Assembly (NCBI RefSeq): GCF_036588685.1
Contig: NC_086383.1
Coordinates: 35,906,171-35,970,170, forward strand
From: Mytilus trossulus
Lineage: Eukaryota; Mollusca; Bivalvia; Mytilida; Mytilidae
Reading direction: 5' to 3'
Length of the DNA stretch: 64,000 nt
The translations under genes and the position numbers were made by a program. The notes beneath the pieces are model-generated. The model worked only from the letters and a program-made list of their open reading frames with translations. It did not search any database and had not been told where the DNA came from. Below, piece after piece: positions 24,226 through 36,180 of the stretch; the stretch's first letter is position 1; every line of letters begins with the position of its first letter.

Positions 24226-25449
24226 TGACCACATTATGAGACCTTTTCAACAACTCTCGACACCGACTAATGACACCTACAGTTTACAGGTGAAATGGAA
24301 GGGTCGTCTCAAAAACTAAATACTAGTAACCCATTATGATCATACTCGATTTGGCGGTTATATAGTGTCTTGAATATATCGCTACATAAGATATCACAAA
24401 ATTCAAATTAAATAAATATATTTCCCTGTCATACAATTTCTTATAACATGTATTCACACAACATTTCACGTTGAAATTGATTATTTATTACCTGAATCAT
24501 TCGGCATCATGATCAGCTATCTCTTCAATCTTATAATTATGCGAGTTTCCGTCAAAAGAGTGTGCCCCATGCCATTCACAATTAATTTGTGTCTGTAAAA
24601 GATTTTATGAAATTTACGAAATTGTTGAAATATAATTACTGGATTGTCCGTTCGTCCGTTACACGCATTTAAACACGATCGAGTTGGTGTTTTTCAACCA
24701 ATCTTCACCGTAACTGCTGTATTTTCAATTTTGAGAGTGTTAATTCAAATGTGTGATTTCAAATGTCGATGGAAAATAATCACGAATTTATTGACTGATG
24801 CAATTGTCCATGTCTTTAAAAACAAAATACCTAGTCCTTTGTCGTATAGTCCTTCTCTGTTCTTTTTTTTTTTTGGGGGGGGGGGGGGACTTACCCGACA
24901 AAATGAAGAGCATGCAGTAACTCTGAATGTGTGCTATGTGAGATAAAATCCATACTACGGAAGCCACAAAAACGCAAGAAAAGATCAAAAATGATTTAAT
25001 CGGAATAGGAAGATACAGCAAGGGCCTTTAAACGTTTGGGCATTTTTTTTTAATGTAAATTTATTATATTCCGCTTTTCATAGTAGGTGCTTTTTCGTTA
25101 TCCGTTATTTTTTTTGGCCGAACAATATTAGGGTGAGCTAATGTATCAGCCCCATCCTTCTGGTTGCTGAAGAGCATACAATAAAAAAAAATGTTTTTTC
25201 ATTTTCCAAATTTTACCAAGACAGCTAGAAGCGCAACGTCCAAAAAGAAGAAATGTGATTTAAAGCCCATACTTTCTTCATACTAATTTTTTTTTTAAAT
25301 ATGTCATTTGGATTCTCTTGGAAAGATGTATCATTGCCGATCAAATAAATGTCAAGCAATGCAATCAATAGTGACCAATACTATTATTTTCTTCAATTTT
25401 CATTTTTGAGGCAGCCCCTTACATCTAACCTGTCGCAGTCGTTCTCAAC
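24226..25449. other. Intergenic DNA, nothing recognised; T/G run
   Basis: A T12 run followed by 13-14 G lies at about 24864-24888. No exon or paired repeat. Open frames at 24644 and 24788 cross this run on opposite strands and are chance. Confidence 0.5.
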
Positions 25450-25632
25450 TGTAGGTGTAGACAGTTGTAGTAAAGTTCTATTGATATTCGTGTCAACACC
25501 GAGTATTAACTACTGGGCTGGTGATACCCTCAGGGATGAACCGTCCACCAGCAGTGGCATCGACCCAGTGGTGTAAATAGTTATCAAAGGTACCAGGATT
25601 ATAATTTACCATGTTTAGTACGCCATCCTATT
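25450..25632 (+). repeat. Repeat family R1, upstream portion
   Basis: Contains CACCAGCAGTGGCATCGACC and the start of the R1 core (AGTTATCAAAGGTACCAGGA), then breaks off. The same upstream portion occurs inverted at about 35826-35925. The full R1 element is therefore longer than copies 1 and 2 show. Confidence 0.8.
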
Positions 25633-26695
25633 TTAAGTTACACTCATCCTGAGTTATAAAGGTATGCCTTTTGATTATATGTGTCTTGTAATTCGATACA
25701 TTACTATTGAACTTTTAACACGAAAGGTAGTAGATTAATCAGAGCCTTATCATCCCATCTTCTTTTAACTGAGAATCGGGCAATGTGTATGTATTGTTTT
25801 CCATACGAAATACCCGGATAAAGATCGACAAAAAGAAGTTTTACTCCTTAAATTTCAATTTGACGTCTCAAAATCCATGGCACAATGAAACAAAGCGAAC
25901 ACCCTAAATGTGGCGTAAATCCACTGAATATTGTACAATCAAGATTGGAAACAAAGTACAATATATACGATGCAGTAACAGTTAATTAAATTCTTTAGTT
26001 CTTTTGTTTTTATTAATGTATTGCCAGTAACTACTCCTACAATATGTGCTATTATATTTTGCTGTAATGGAAATAAAAATCACAAAAATGTGTGAATTAT
26101 TTAAATTTAAGTAGATCGGTATGATATGAAAAAATATGTAATATTGTTTTTTTTATTTAATAAACAACATGTTCTTTTGGTGACGTAGGTTGTATTTGCA
26201 GGAAACGTATTTTGTAAAAACAAGTTCATAAACATCCGTACTTATACTGTTTGGGCTTGACAATCAATGCTCTACCTCTAACTACAAGGATGCATTCAGG
26301 GAAGATTGTGTTTCTCTTCTTAATGCTATCGTGTTTCAGATGTTTGTAATCTAAAGAAATTAATGCATTGTAGATTCAGAATTGTTTTCATTTTTTTTTA
26401 TTTCGAGAATAGCGACGGGATAGCTTTCATAAAAAGTAAAAAAGGGGTGCTCGCGTTTCTCAAATATTCGTGCATTTTTTTCGGTAGTTCAACCATTGGA
26501 AAAATTACTATACGCATAATTGTGATATGTTATTTATAGTTAGCCTTTGATTTTGGAAGTGAAATATTGCATTATGTCAAGTGATTTACTAGCGGAAATT
26601 GTATTTACACTTTTGTTACATTTTTATTAAGAACTTTCCTTCGCATTTCCCTTTAGAGATGTGCACAGCATCAATAAAAAAAAGAACGAAAATAC
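25633..26695. other. 5' flank of the FReD pseudogene, no exon found
   Basis: I looked for an upstream exon with a signal peptide and found none. The sequence just upstream of the first recognisable codon (26696) has a stop in the same frame at 26675, so the true 5' exon boundary is unknown. Confidence 0.4.
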
Positions 26696-26723
26696 AAAGA
26701 CTGCACTGAAATACTGGACAAAA

Positions 26724-26830
26724 TAGTTATCAAAAGTACCAGGATTATAATTTTATACGCCAGACGCGCGTTTCGTCTACATAAGACTCATCAGTGACGC
26801 TCAGATCAAAATAGTTAAAAAGCCAAACAA
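26724..26830 (+). repeat. Repeat family R1 inside FReD exon 1
   Basis: The core AGACGCGCGTTTCGTCTACA lies between codons for DCTEILDK and the TKLKSGVF segment. The insert brings in-frame stops. The exact right junction is blurred because the sequence on both sides is A-rich. Confidence 0.75.
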
Positions 26831-28032
26831 AAATGAGACAAAACTGAAAAGCGGTGTATTCAAGATATACCCAGACGAAACCAAATCTGTTAAGGTTTAC
26901 TGTGACATGACTTCAGATAGCGGAGGATGGACAGTATGTTGATTACTTACTTTCTTTCTTATTTTTCCGTACGTTTAATGGCAGATCGCATAAATACAAG
27001 AAAGAACATATGAACAGATTTACTACAAACAATGAGAAATTATGATTTAATTAAAAATTTAACACCAAAAGAACTTCTAAAGGAAATAAAAGAGGGTTCA
27101 ATTACCAAAGTGAATGTGAGTAAAGCAATTTAATTATTTATTAGTAGTTCATTAAGAATTTTCTTGAAGGTATCTTCCAAAGTCGACGTCGTATTGGTAA
27201 ATCGATATAACTACCATGTTATAACATTATTTTACTATAATTCTTACTTGTGAATAATAATTATTCACTTTATTTAGTTAATCATTTAAACATGGATATC
27301 ATATGATTGTTTAAGTTCTTTTTTAGAATCTCTTAATTTATGTGTCCCCTTTTCAACTTTCATTGTGTCGTTACCCGACAATACGCGTAACGTCGGACCA
27401 TATGAGCATATATGCAAGAGGTTATAATCATACGCGTATGGTCCAAATACTCATATAGTCCGGGGCATATATATACATTTATATATATGATGTTGTATTG
27501 CTGATATCAATACGATAATAGATATACACAAATAACGTATTATGCTGTTCATTGTCTAGATTGTGTTTTACTTGTATAACTAAGAGAGAAAGTCTTTAAC
27601 AATCTTTAATAAATAATAAAATCATTTAACTTCTTAAATTAGGTTATTCAGAGGCGTATGGATGATTCGGTTAACTTTCAACGTAAATAGTTAGATTGTG
27701 AAAATAGATTTGGGGACATCACTAGAGAATTCTGGATCGGTAAGTTAATTGATTTGAAAAATGGAGAAATAAAGGGTATAAAATTTGAATTTGTAACAGA
27801 GAAAATAATGTGTTTTGAATTTGAATTTTCCTCGGAGTTCAGTATTTTTGTGATTTTACTGTTTGATAGTGTGAATAAAAATCATTCGTACACAAAAGAA
27901 AGAGTGTGATGATAATTTTGAAAAGGAAAAAATATAGCAGCATTACTATTTCTTAAGATGAAAAAATGTGCGATTCTATCAAACAAATATTTTATCAACA
28001 TTCTAAATAACTTGATTACTGAAGGCATTGAG

Positions 28033-28314
28033 TTAAGGTGGTACCTAACACTACGGGGAGATAACTCTGTAAAATCAGCTAAACGTTTTAATAACGTTGT
28101 GTTGTAAAGGGTAAATTAAGCTTTTCAAAGATCAAAATAAGTTTTTGTCAAACTGCTATATAACTAGTGTAATTTTTTTGAAAAAAATGGTTGGTTCAAA
28201 TTTTTTGAAAGTTTTATATTTTTGTCAAAGGGTCAAAGTAAATACTTTGTCAAAATTTTAAGAAAATTAAACGAGCCAAATTAATGTTAGTTAAAGTGTT
28301 GGGTACCACCTTAA
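28033..28314. mobile_element. TTAA-flanked MITE, family M1, inside FReD exon 3
   Basis: TTAA at 28033-28036 and 28311-28314 flank inverted ends GGTGGTACC...GGTACCACC. The element is non-coding and about 274 bp between the TTAA copies. It disrupts a conserved exon, so insertion can be placed to the base. TTAA targets are typical of piggyBac-type elements; the family assignment is inference. Relatives are at 29067-29649 and 43025-43186. Confidence 0.85.
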
Positions 28315-29066
28315 TTCATAAGTTGACATCAAGCGGACAGTATGAGTTGAGGATTGACATTTATGATACAAAGAAATACAAGAAGTTTGCTGTGTATAAA
28401 ACATTCATTATCGGAGATGCGGCATCGAAGTACAAGTTAACTGTTGGTGACTATTCAGGAAATGCTGGTAAATGCCTTAAACATTTACTAATCATGCTAA
28501 TGCATAGAAATTACTGTTATTTTCTGATGTTTAAAGTCAAATTCAAAGAGTATTACAAGTACTATTGAAAAATATATATGTGAAGGAAAATAACATAAAA
28601 TTCAAAACTTAAAGACTGTTTTGTTTGCCTTTTGTCATGTTTTTTTAGGCTTTTTTTTAACAATATATTGAATTGCATTTTGAAAAATGTAATATAAAAA
28701 AATGTCCAGACTTCATGTAATAATAACAAACGAATACATTATATTCACTCGCATCGTGCAGTAAAATGTAAAATAAGCATACGATCTTTTGAATACTCAT
28801 ATTTAAGCTATACAAGAACTTAATAAGTATCTTATTTGCGAAAACAGTCATGGGGGTGTTGCGTTAATGTCTTAAAAGCTTGAGTTGGAGTCCCTCTGAC
28901 AGAACATTTCAAAGCGCCAGTTTGAAGTTTTAACATTGTTCTATTTATTTAAAACAGTATATGAAAGCCATTTATTTCACGGAACAGTAAATAGACCATC
29001 TCATTTAGTCTTAGATGCATGTTTTTTCTTAGTTGTCAGTACTGTTGGGCACTCTCCGATCTGCAC

Positions 29067-29649
29067 TTAAGGTGGTATGGGTGTCTTCCTCCATCTTGGA
29101 TTGTAAAAAACAGAGAACCAAAAGGTCCAGATTTTCTATCAAGTTAGCAAAATTTTATGCAGGAAGGCAGATATTTAATGTGAATTTTCATTTAAATGAA
29201 CCAGCTTATAAGAATATAACTTATAAATATTTTTGCAAATGTTGATTATTTACTGGTTGTTTTTAAAAAATCAAATTGGCATTTTTGGGGGAGGTAACTC
29301 TACAACGGAAGGATTCTACATGAAATTTTCCTATTTTGTATTTTAGCCGGGATAAACGCACGGTGACCCCATCTTTTCTTTTAATATTCTCAAAGCATTT
29401 TCTGAAAGCTATCTTTTCCCTAAGATTTTAACAACTCTATCATTTTGTTTAGTTTTTAATTACCAAATGGTGTTTTTTCCTGTATAATCCATACAAAATG
29501 TGTCATTTTGTCACATCCTGTAGCTTGATAAAACGCACGGTGACCTATCATTCTGATTTTATTTTTCAACATAATTCAATAGATAATACGTTTTGGCAAA
29601 GTATGAACAAATTCTATCATTTTTATTTAAGACTCCTATACCACCTTAA
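29067..29649. mobile_element. TTAA-flanked element with M1-like ends
   Basis: TTAA at 29067-29070 and 29646-29649, inner ends GGTGGTATGGGTGTC and inverse of ACTCCTATACCACC. About 575 bp between the TTAA copies, longer than the copy at 28033 and with a different interior. It sits in the last intron of the FReD pseudogene. The open frames at 29033 and 29498 are element sequence. Confidence 0.7.
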
Positions 29650-30295
29650 TGTCTTTTTGTTGTTTGGATATACAAGTACCCGGCCACGTCTACTCTGTGT
29701 TTTGATAACAAGTATTTCAATTTGTATTCATCTAAAGAGTTAAGTCTGATGTTATAGCTTGTTCTTATGTTGTACTTTAACAGAACTGTCGATGTTTAGA
29801 GTGAGGGTTGGGAGACCGGTAACATTTTGAAGCCTGTCACATTATGTATATATGTGCCTGGTCCAAGTCATACATATTTTGGTCAAACTCAGGTACTTTC
29901 GAGTCTTTACTTTACGTTTCTAAATATTTGATTAATGTTTCAAGTTATATTTGCTAAAATACTATTCATGTTATTGAATCTGAAGCCTTAAAGTGGTTTA
30001 ACAATCTTACATACAATCATACTTTTTTAATGAAAAACATATACTGGGTCACGAAAACGATTCATTTTTGTTTAACATCATTGGTAAACATTACTATAAC
30101 TATAAATCGTCAAAATAAGTTTAAAATTGAAACTATACTTTGTTTGTTATACGTTGTTTCTCAAGCACTACGGTAGCAGATTGGTTAATGTCCCCTGTGA
30201 TTATCTAACATCAACCACCTACAATTGGTATTTATCAATTGAGCAGAAATTATGAAGCATATTTCTTATCCGAGGCATATATTACAAAATGTACC

Positions 30296-30466
30296 TTAGC
30301 CGTATTTGGCACAACTTTTTGAAATTTTAGATCCACAATGCTCTTCAACTTTGTACTAGTTTGGCTTTATAAATATTTTGATATATGCGTCACGGATGAG
30401 TCTTATGAAGACGAAACGCGCGTCTGGCGTACTTAATTATAATCCTGGTACATTTTATAACTATTT
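30296..30466 (-). repeat. Repeat family R1, inverted copy
   Basis: Reads as the reverse complement of R1, from AAATGTACCAGGATTATAAT back to the CCAAATACGGCTAAGG word. In the last intron of the FReD pseudogene. Confidence 0.85.
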
Positions 30467-31463
30467 CAAAAGAAAGATATATGAATTTGGTGTTGATAAT
30501 TTCTAATTTTGAAAAGTGTTTTTATAAATTTCACGTTTATTTATCATGGGGATTTTTAATGATGTTCTTAAAGACATATGTAAGCAGCATAATTTTCTCT
30601 TTTTATTCCATGCCTAATATACCAAATTTGAATGCAATAGCCTGCTGCATATGTGTCAAGGCCAAATTACTGTTAATTGTTCTTAAAACCCGTGGCATCA
30701 GCTAACAAATAGCAAACATACATTGTAAAGTTGTAACAAAAAAAGCAGTATCTACAAATGTATATAAAAAATAAATGATAATGTATGACATATAACATCG
30801 GTACCCTCTGTGCAATGTTGTGGTAAAATTATTTATATGTAAATATATTTCCCACAGTACTCCTATACAACTTGAACCATGTTCCGATCCCAGACAAAAG
30901 AGACGATTTTAAGCTCATTCTACTGTTTCATTGTGTCAGAGCGTGTGTCAAGAGTAAATTAACTATTTTTTCCCGGAATGATGCTCATGTTTTAAAATTA
31001 CGGCTTGTCTGTCACTTTATCCTTGTTATACTTGAGGTCATCTTTGTCTAGCACAATTATCCTCATATATTCCAAAAAAAAATGGCGACATGTTCGAAAA
31101 TATGGTGCACATTTACAAAACGAAACACCGTGTCTGGTATTCCGATCATCGGATTCGTATGTTCTATGGAACACATGTTTATAATTATTTGCATAACCTA
31201 AATGTTTTATTATTTTAGATAACACCTTGATGAGTAGCAATGGTATGAAATTCACCACTATCGATCAAGATAATGATACCCCTGAAAACGGTAACTGTGC
31301 ACGACTGAATAGGGGATCTTGGTGGTATAGTCAATGTATCGGTAGTGATCTCACCAGCAGATATGGGCCTATTTGGGGAGGATATACACATATCAATTCA
31401 ACAAGTATGATGATCAGAAAATTTTCAGTTGTTTTTCATAGACAAATAAATAGAGATTTCTAA

Positions 31464-32025
31464 TTTGTTCCTTTTTTAATCATGCTGTTATCATAATACT
31501 TTTTTCTTGTGTAAAAATACAGAATACAAGTTTAAAAATTATAGGTCAGTACCTACCAAATAAATGTGTTTCCTGAAGCTAGTGACATACTCACTACCAT
31601 TAGTATCATATTATTAATTATTGTCTCCAATTTCAGATTAAAGTATCGTTGTATTTATAGACTATCACTTTAAGGATTGCCTTTTTGTGACTTTTTCTCG
31701 TTTAATATTTTGGACTTCCGTCGTCCGTCGTCGTCTGTTATTTTTACAAAAACTACTAAAACTACTGGGCAAATTTAACAAAGGTTGACCACAATCGGGG
31801 TAACTTGTTTTTAAAACTGTTATAAATAGAGAAAATCTGATATGAGAAGAAAATTTATGTTCACGTTGTTGAGCGCTACCAATTGTCTATACACGTCAAA
31901 AATGTCAGACGATTTCTTATAGAAGATATTGCCCTTAATTGACAAATTTTAACATGCTTTTCGTTTTTGACTATTATCGTTAAAACTTAAATTTCTCAGA
32001 ACATGATTGTAAATAAAATGAAAAG
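31464..32025. repeat. Degraded interspersed repeat around 31680-31990
   Basis: CCGTCGTCCGTCGTCGTCTG and the ACAAAAACTACTAAAACTACT stretch resemble a common bivalve repeat in my memory. No second copy here and no gene. Confidence 0.4.
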
Positions 32026-32150
32026 AAAATGTGGTATGATTGCTATTTAGACAAAATTTCACAAGAGACCAAATGGCGCAGAAATTAAAAACTATATGTC
32101 ACCATACTGCCTTCAATCATGAGCAAAGCCCATATCACAAAGTGAGCTAT
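32026..32150 (+). repeat. Repeat family R3, partial copy
   Basis: Matches 16605-16700 (ACAAGAGACCAAATGRCRCA, AATCATGAGCAAAGCCCATA). A shorter fragment follows at about 32536-32590. Confidence 0.75.
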
Positions 32151-33227
32151 AAACTAAATTGTTTCTTGAATAATTCCGCATAATGAAATATCAGCAATGA
32201 GAAGAATTTTTATAAAAATTGATATTTTGTTTTGATAAGAATAGTTTTTAGTGACTTGTTCATTTTGTTTTACAATGGAGTGATCTGAGCAGTTTTCTAT
32301 CTTTTTTGTAATCAATGTCTTTGCATATTATATTGGTAAGAAAAGTAAAAAATATATTTTTCATTGGAAAAAAAAGGAATTTTAAAAATGTATCGTCCTC
32401 CTTACAAAACTTATAATACCCTATTTCCTGTTTCCATATCATTATTGTGACCACACTCTCATTTCAACACTTACCAATTGTATCGCAATCTCCTGGACTT
32501 GTAAATTCTGACATACTGCGCATGACAAAAAGAAGATTTGGTATGACACAACTCTCTACCAGAGACCAAGAACGTCGAAATAGAACTAAAAAACGGTTAT
32601 TTTAAGTAAAACAGTAAATAAAATTGAAAATGCAACAAAGAATGTGGCATAGAAAGAACTTCCACTCCATAGAACAGACAACCTAAAAGACTACCTATAG
32701 ATGAGAGTACCCACACCAGGGGGCTAGCTTTAGCTGAACATTTACCAAAAAAGTGTAATTGTTCACACATACTTCGAATTATATAAATGAAAGTCAAACA
32801 TGTAACAATATTATAAGAACATGTGTAACGCTAGCAATTCAAGCCGTACATACAATCCCAAATCATAGAATCCATGAAACCAACACGTATTAAGTAAAAA
32901 CACGAAATTCAATATCCACGAATATGCAAGTTTTTCTCAACCCACGAATATTGGACCCAGGGAAATAAATGAATTCAGAGTAGTTAACGTATTAACAAAC
33001 AAAAATTTCACTGTACAGATTGAAATAGCCAGATATTTTATTGCCTAAAATAGAAAAAAAGAACAATCGGTTAACAGCCCTCACACGCGACATATAAACA
33101 ACCGAACGAAATTGAGAAGCAAGTACGGAGGATTAATTTTAATTGGAACTGGTTTATATGAAAGAAAACAAATCTAATTTGAATACACACCTTTGCAACA
33201 GTTCTAAGGATTGTATCATCCCAGGGC
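32151..33227. other. Intergenic DNA; partial MITE M3-like sequence at 32863-32985
   Basis: ATCCACGAATATGCAAGTTT and CCCACGAATATT words near 32915-32950 recall the M3 family at 48571. No exon found; the 66-codon minus-strand frame at 32597 is unconvincing. Confidence 0.45.
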
Positions 33228-33375
33228 TAGATCACCTTAGCTGTATTTAGCACAATTTTTGAAATGTTTGGTCATAGATGCTCCTTAACTGTCTACTTAT
33301 TGGGCTTTCTAACTATTTTGATCTGAGCGTCAATGATGAGTATTATGAAGACGTGTATGTCTGGTGTATTAACGC
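33228..33375 (-). repeat. Repeat family R1, diverged inverted copy
   Basis: Keeps the order of R1 words in reverse complement (CTTAGCTGTATTTAGCACAA ... GATCTGAGCGTCAATGATGA) with many substitutions, so it is probably old. Confidence 0.65.
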
Positions 33376-33436
33376 ATAGCCCCTAGTAACTAATCCTAAA
33401 TCGTAGGGATGCGACTCCTCTAGGTAAGTTATCTTC

Positions 33437-33760
33437 CTTACAAAAGAGGGACGAAAGATACCAGAGGGACAGTCAAACTCATAAATCGAAATTAAACTGA
33501 CAACGCCTTGCTAAATATGACAGAAGACAAACAGACAAACAATAGAACACATGACACATTACGAGATTGTTGACCGTTATGGAATAATCGTTTCCCAAAT
33601 GATATTGGATATCTTCCTTACGTAGTAACTACAATCCCCTTCCCTTTCATGTTCTGTTGTTTGTCTTTTTGTCTTCTTTCGTATTTAGCCAGGCGTTGTC
33701 AGTTTATTTTCGATTTATGAGTTTGACTGTCCCTCTGGTATACCCGTTCTCATTTGTGAA
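33437..33760. repeat. Repeat family R4 in head-to-head arrangement
   Basis: 33440-33500 is the end of R4 in minus orientation (GGACGAAAGATACCAGAGGG) and 33690-33745 is the same end in plus orientation (GACTGTCCCTCTGGTA). The two face outward around a shared middle with CTACAATCCCCTTCCCTTTC. Confidence 0.75.
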
Positions 33761-33800
33761 ACAGTTATTCCATAACGGCCAATTGCAACATATGGGGTTT

Positions 33801-33992
33801 TCAGCCACCCTTGCTGTCAAGTTTGTATGTCAAAGCAAAACTGATAAAGGACAGATACACAGCGCCAGTGGAATCAGTTTTGTTGAACGTGATGTATAAG
33901 TACGCATCCACGTCCTTCCAAATTTGGACGTTAAGTACGATTCCTCTTTTAGGGATACCACCACGTTCTATATATCTCAAGGTATACTTACA
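33801..33992 (-). other. Exon-like open frame on the minus strand, unidentified
   Basis: About 63 codons open to a TGA at 33801-33803, including the phrase YIERGGIPKRGIVLNVQIWK. Its amino-acid mix looks less biased than chance frames nearby, but there is no ATG, no clear acceptor and no family I recognise. It abuts duplicated block X copy 2. It could be a fragment of an old gene or chance. Confidence 0.2.
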
Positions 33993-34650
33993 TCAATCAT
34001 GTGTGGGTACGTACCTGATGTTTTGCAAGATATAATTTAGTCCTTATACAATCAATACATATTTTCAAATAGGAGATGACTGCATTCCGTGTCGAACATT
34101 TCTGCAAAACCTACCTCGTGTGATCATTTTTTATTGAATATTCATGAACAATTTGACACTAGACATCAGGAGAGTAATATTCAATCACCTGTCAACAGTT
34201 TTATGATTGAAATTATTTAGACGATGATATGATATATTAAAAAATCTGGAAATTTCTAATGTTTAACCTTTATTTCTTAAAAATTTGCGTGATACATTCA
34301 TTATGCTTTTATAGCCATTAAATAATTTCCTATATCTTGCTTAAACTGTCTTTGAAAAGATACTTTAAGAGACACAGAAATCAATTGATGATCTTTATAT
34401 ATAAAAATCAATTAAACTGTAAGCTTTGAAAAGGAATGGTTTTGATACCAAAATCGGACAAAATCAGAAAATTATTTGCGAAACTAACTATTGGGGTGAT
34501 TAGCCCATGCGTGTGATGGTTTATTATGTGAATATATATTAGTTCAATGCCATGTCAATTACCTTGTAAATATTTTAAAGGAGAAATATAATTTTCAAGC
34601 AATGTTAAAGGTAAAAATCCGAAAACAAAATCAGAATCTAGTTGATGAAA
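33960..34650 (+). repeat. Duplicated block X, copy 2
   Basis: Homologous to 22830-23150, but with about 360 bp more sequence between its two halves (34070-34425). Confidence 0.7.
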
Positions 34651-34902
34651 AAATGCAACACTTTTATCAAACAGAATAATGTACCGTTTTGTAAAAAACA
34701 ATAAACAGTAGATGACAGACGTATGTTTTTACTGTCTACGTTTGACAATAACCATGGTTACAAAAAACACGCAAACAAAGACAGTGTCTGAACCAAATAT
34801 GGACACATAAAAGTCATTATCCGGAATACCAGTTTGCGGAATCTAAAAGTGAACGCCTCTTTCAGTTACCACAAGCACAAACCGTAGATTCCAATCAAAG
34901 TC

Positions 34903-35043
34903 TTATTGTTGTCTCCGGGATCCTGTGTGTGGGTTAAATACAATCATTGTGCTGTTTCTTTCGGTGGATTTGTCCTTGAATGCGATATGGCCGTCTTCTG
35001 TATCCAGCACTACATCTGAGAATCGGAACTGATCTGTTAACAT
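34903..35043 (-). other. Short minus-strand open frame, 46 aa, unidentified
   Basis: ATG at 35041-35043 and TAA at 34903-34905. The peptide is polar and varied (MLTDQFRFSDVVLDTEDGHI at the start, later FNPHTG). It resembles real coding sequence more than most short frames here. No splice donor precedes the stop, and the same frame upstream has stops. It may be a decayed exon; family unknown. Confidence 0.25.
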
Positions 35044-35765
35044 GATATCCTGGCAGATGCGTTACCTCCAACGTCATTTTGTATTATATAGCTTATTAAT
35101 TTCTAACAACCCTTTGACGCCAATGACGCTGTTTAAAAAGCGTTCTTTCTTCAACGGACTTTCTTCCCAATTCAATAACCATTTTATATGTATGTTGATA
35201 TTGTAAATCTCATTACGTTATCCGAGGGTATCATCAGCTCAGTAGTCAGTAATTCGGAACTGACATAATCTTTTAATTTTTTTTCTAAAATTGTCTGTTT
35301 ATAAATTTTGAAATTATGAAGAAACTAAGATTTCTTCTCCCTAATGCAAATCTGACCTTGGGTGGATTTTAGCAATTTTCAAGTGCATCTTGGTCGGAAA
35401 TCTTTTCAACTGTTTCGGTTTCTTATATTACACATCCTTGCCTTTCAAATATTAGACTTTGTTCCATATGAATATTATCCTAGAAAAGCGCCTTGAATGC
35501 ACGAAATATGTTACCTGCTGTTTTTACTTATAGTACATGGTTTAGCAGAGTCAATAAAACATTTCAGATTCATTGTGAAATAACGAATAAAGTTAGGACT
35601 ACTTGCCAACTCTAGTAATCTATTATTCATCCTGCTTGGTCAATATTGTTACTACAGTAAACAGACGTAAGTATAGAGATGCAAAAACAAAGATTTATAC
35701 AGAACAGCTATAAAAATGTCATGATTGTTGTTCTACTAAAGGATGTGAAACTACCTTCCCTACAA

Positions 35766-36179
35766 GTACAATTATCTAATACGTGCGTCTGGTGTATTAA
35801 ATTATCACTATGGTACCTTTTATAACTGTTAAAATCACTGGGTCGATGCCACTGCTGGTGGACGTTTCGTCCCCGAGGGTATCACCAGTTCAGTAGTCAG
35901 CACTTCGGTGTTGACATGAATATCACTTATTTTGGTCATTTTTTTTAATTTCCCGTTTACAAAAGTATGATTTTTTTTCGAAATACTAAGGATTTTCTTA
36001 TCCCATGCATAGATTACCGTAGTCGTATTTTGCACTTTTTAATGGAATTTTGGATCCTCAATGCTTTTCAACTTTTAACTGTTTGGCTTTATAACTATTT
36101 TAATCTGAGCGTCACTGATGAATCTGATGTAGACGAAACGCGCGTCTGGCATATTAAAATTGTAATCATGGTACTCTAA
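35766..36179 (-). repeat. Repeat family R1, longest copy, inverted
   Basis: Contains both the upstream portion (inverse of 25480-25600) and the core with the GACGAAACGCGCGTCTGGCA word. A short R1 edge is present at both its ends. Absent from duplication copy 1, so it was inserted after the duplication or lost from copy 1. Confidence 0.85.
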
Positions 36180-36180
36180 C

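Larger units (their letters stand above)
26696..31463 (+). pseudogene. Fibrinogen-domain (FReD/ficolin-like) pseudogene, 4 exons
   Basis: Fibrinogen-related proteins are secreted, lectin-like proteins, often immune in molluscs. Readable exons are 26696-26933 (KDCTEILD, then KSGVFKIYPDETKSVKVYCD and GGWT), 27643-27739 (VIQRRMDDSVNFQRK ... REFWI), 28025-28467 (IHKLTSSGQYELRIDIYDTK ... GDYSGNAG) and 31219-31463 (MKFTTIDQDND ... NRGSWWYSQC, stop at 31461). Donors and acceptors fit: GTATGT at 26934, AG before 27643, GTAAGT at 27740, GTAAAT at 28468, TTTTAG before 31219. Three lesions kill it. An R1 repeat splits exon 1 (about 26724-26830). TAG at 27688-27690 replaces the Trp that FReDs carry here. 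A TTAA-flanked MITE (28033-28314) sits inside exon 3; removing one TTAA copy and the insert rejoins an open frame. The C-terminal part is shorter than usual for FReDs. No signal peptide or collagen-like region was found. Confidence 0.88.

Noticed and set aside
28284-28568. 94-codon frame taken as a whole exon
   Set aside because: Its first codons come from the MITE end and its last from intron sequence; only about 28315-28467 is FReD exon.
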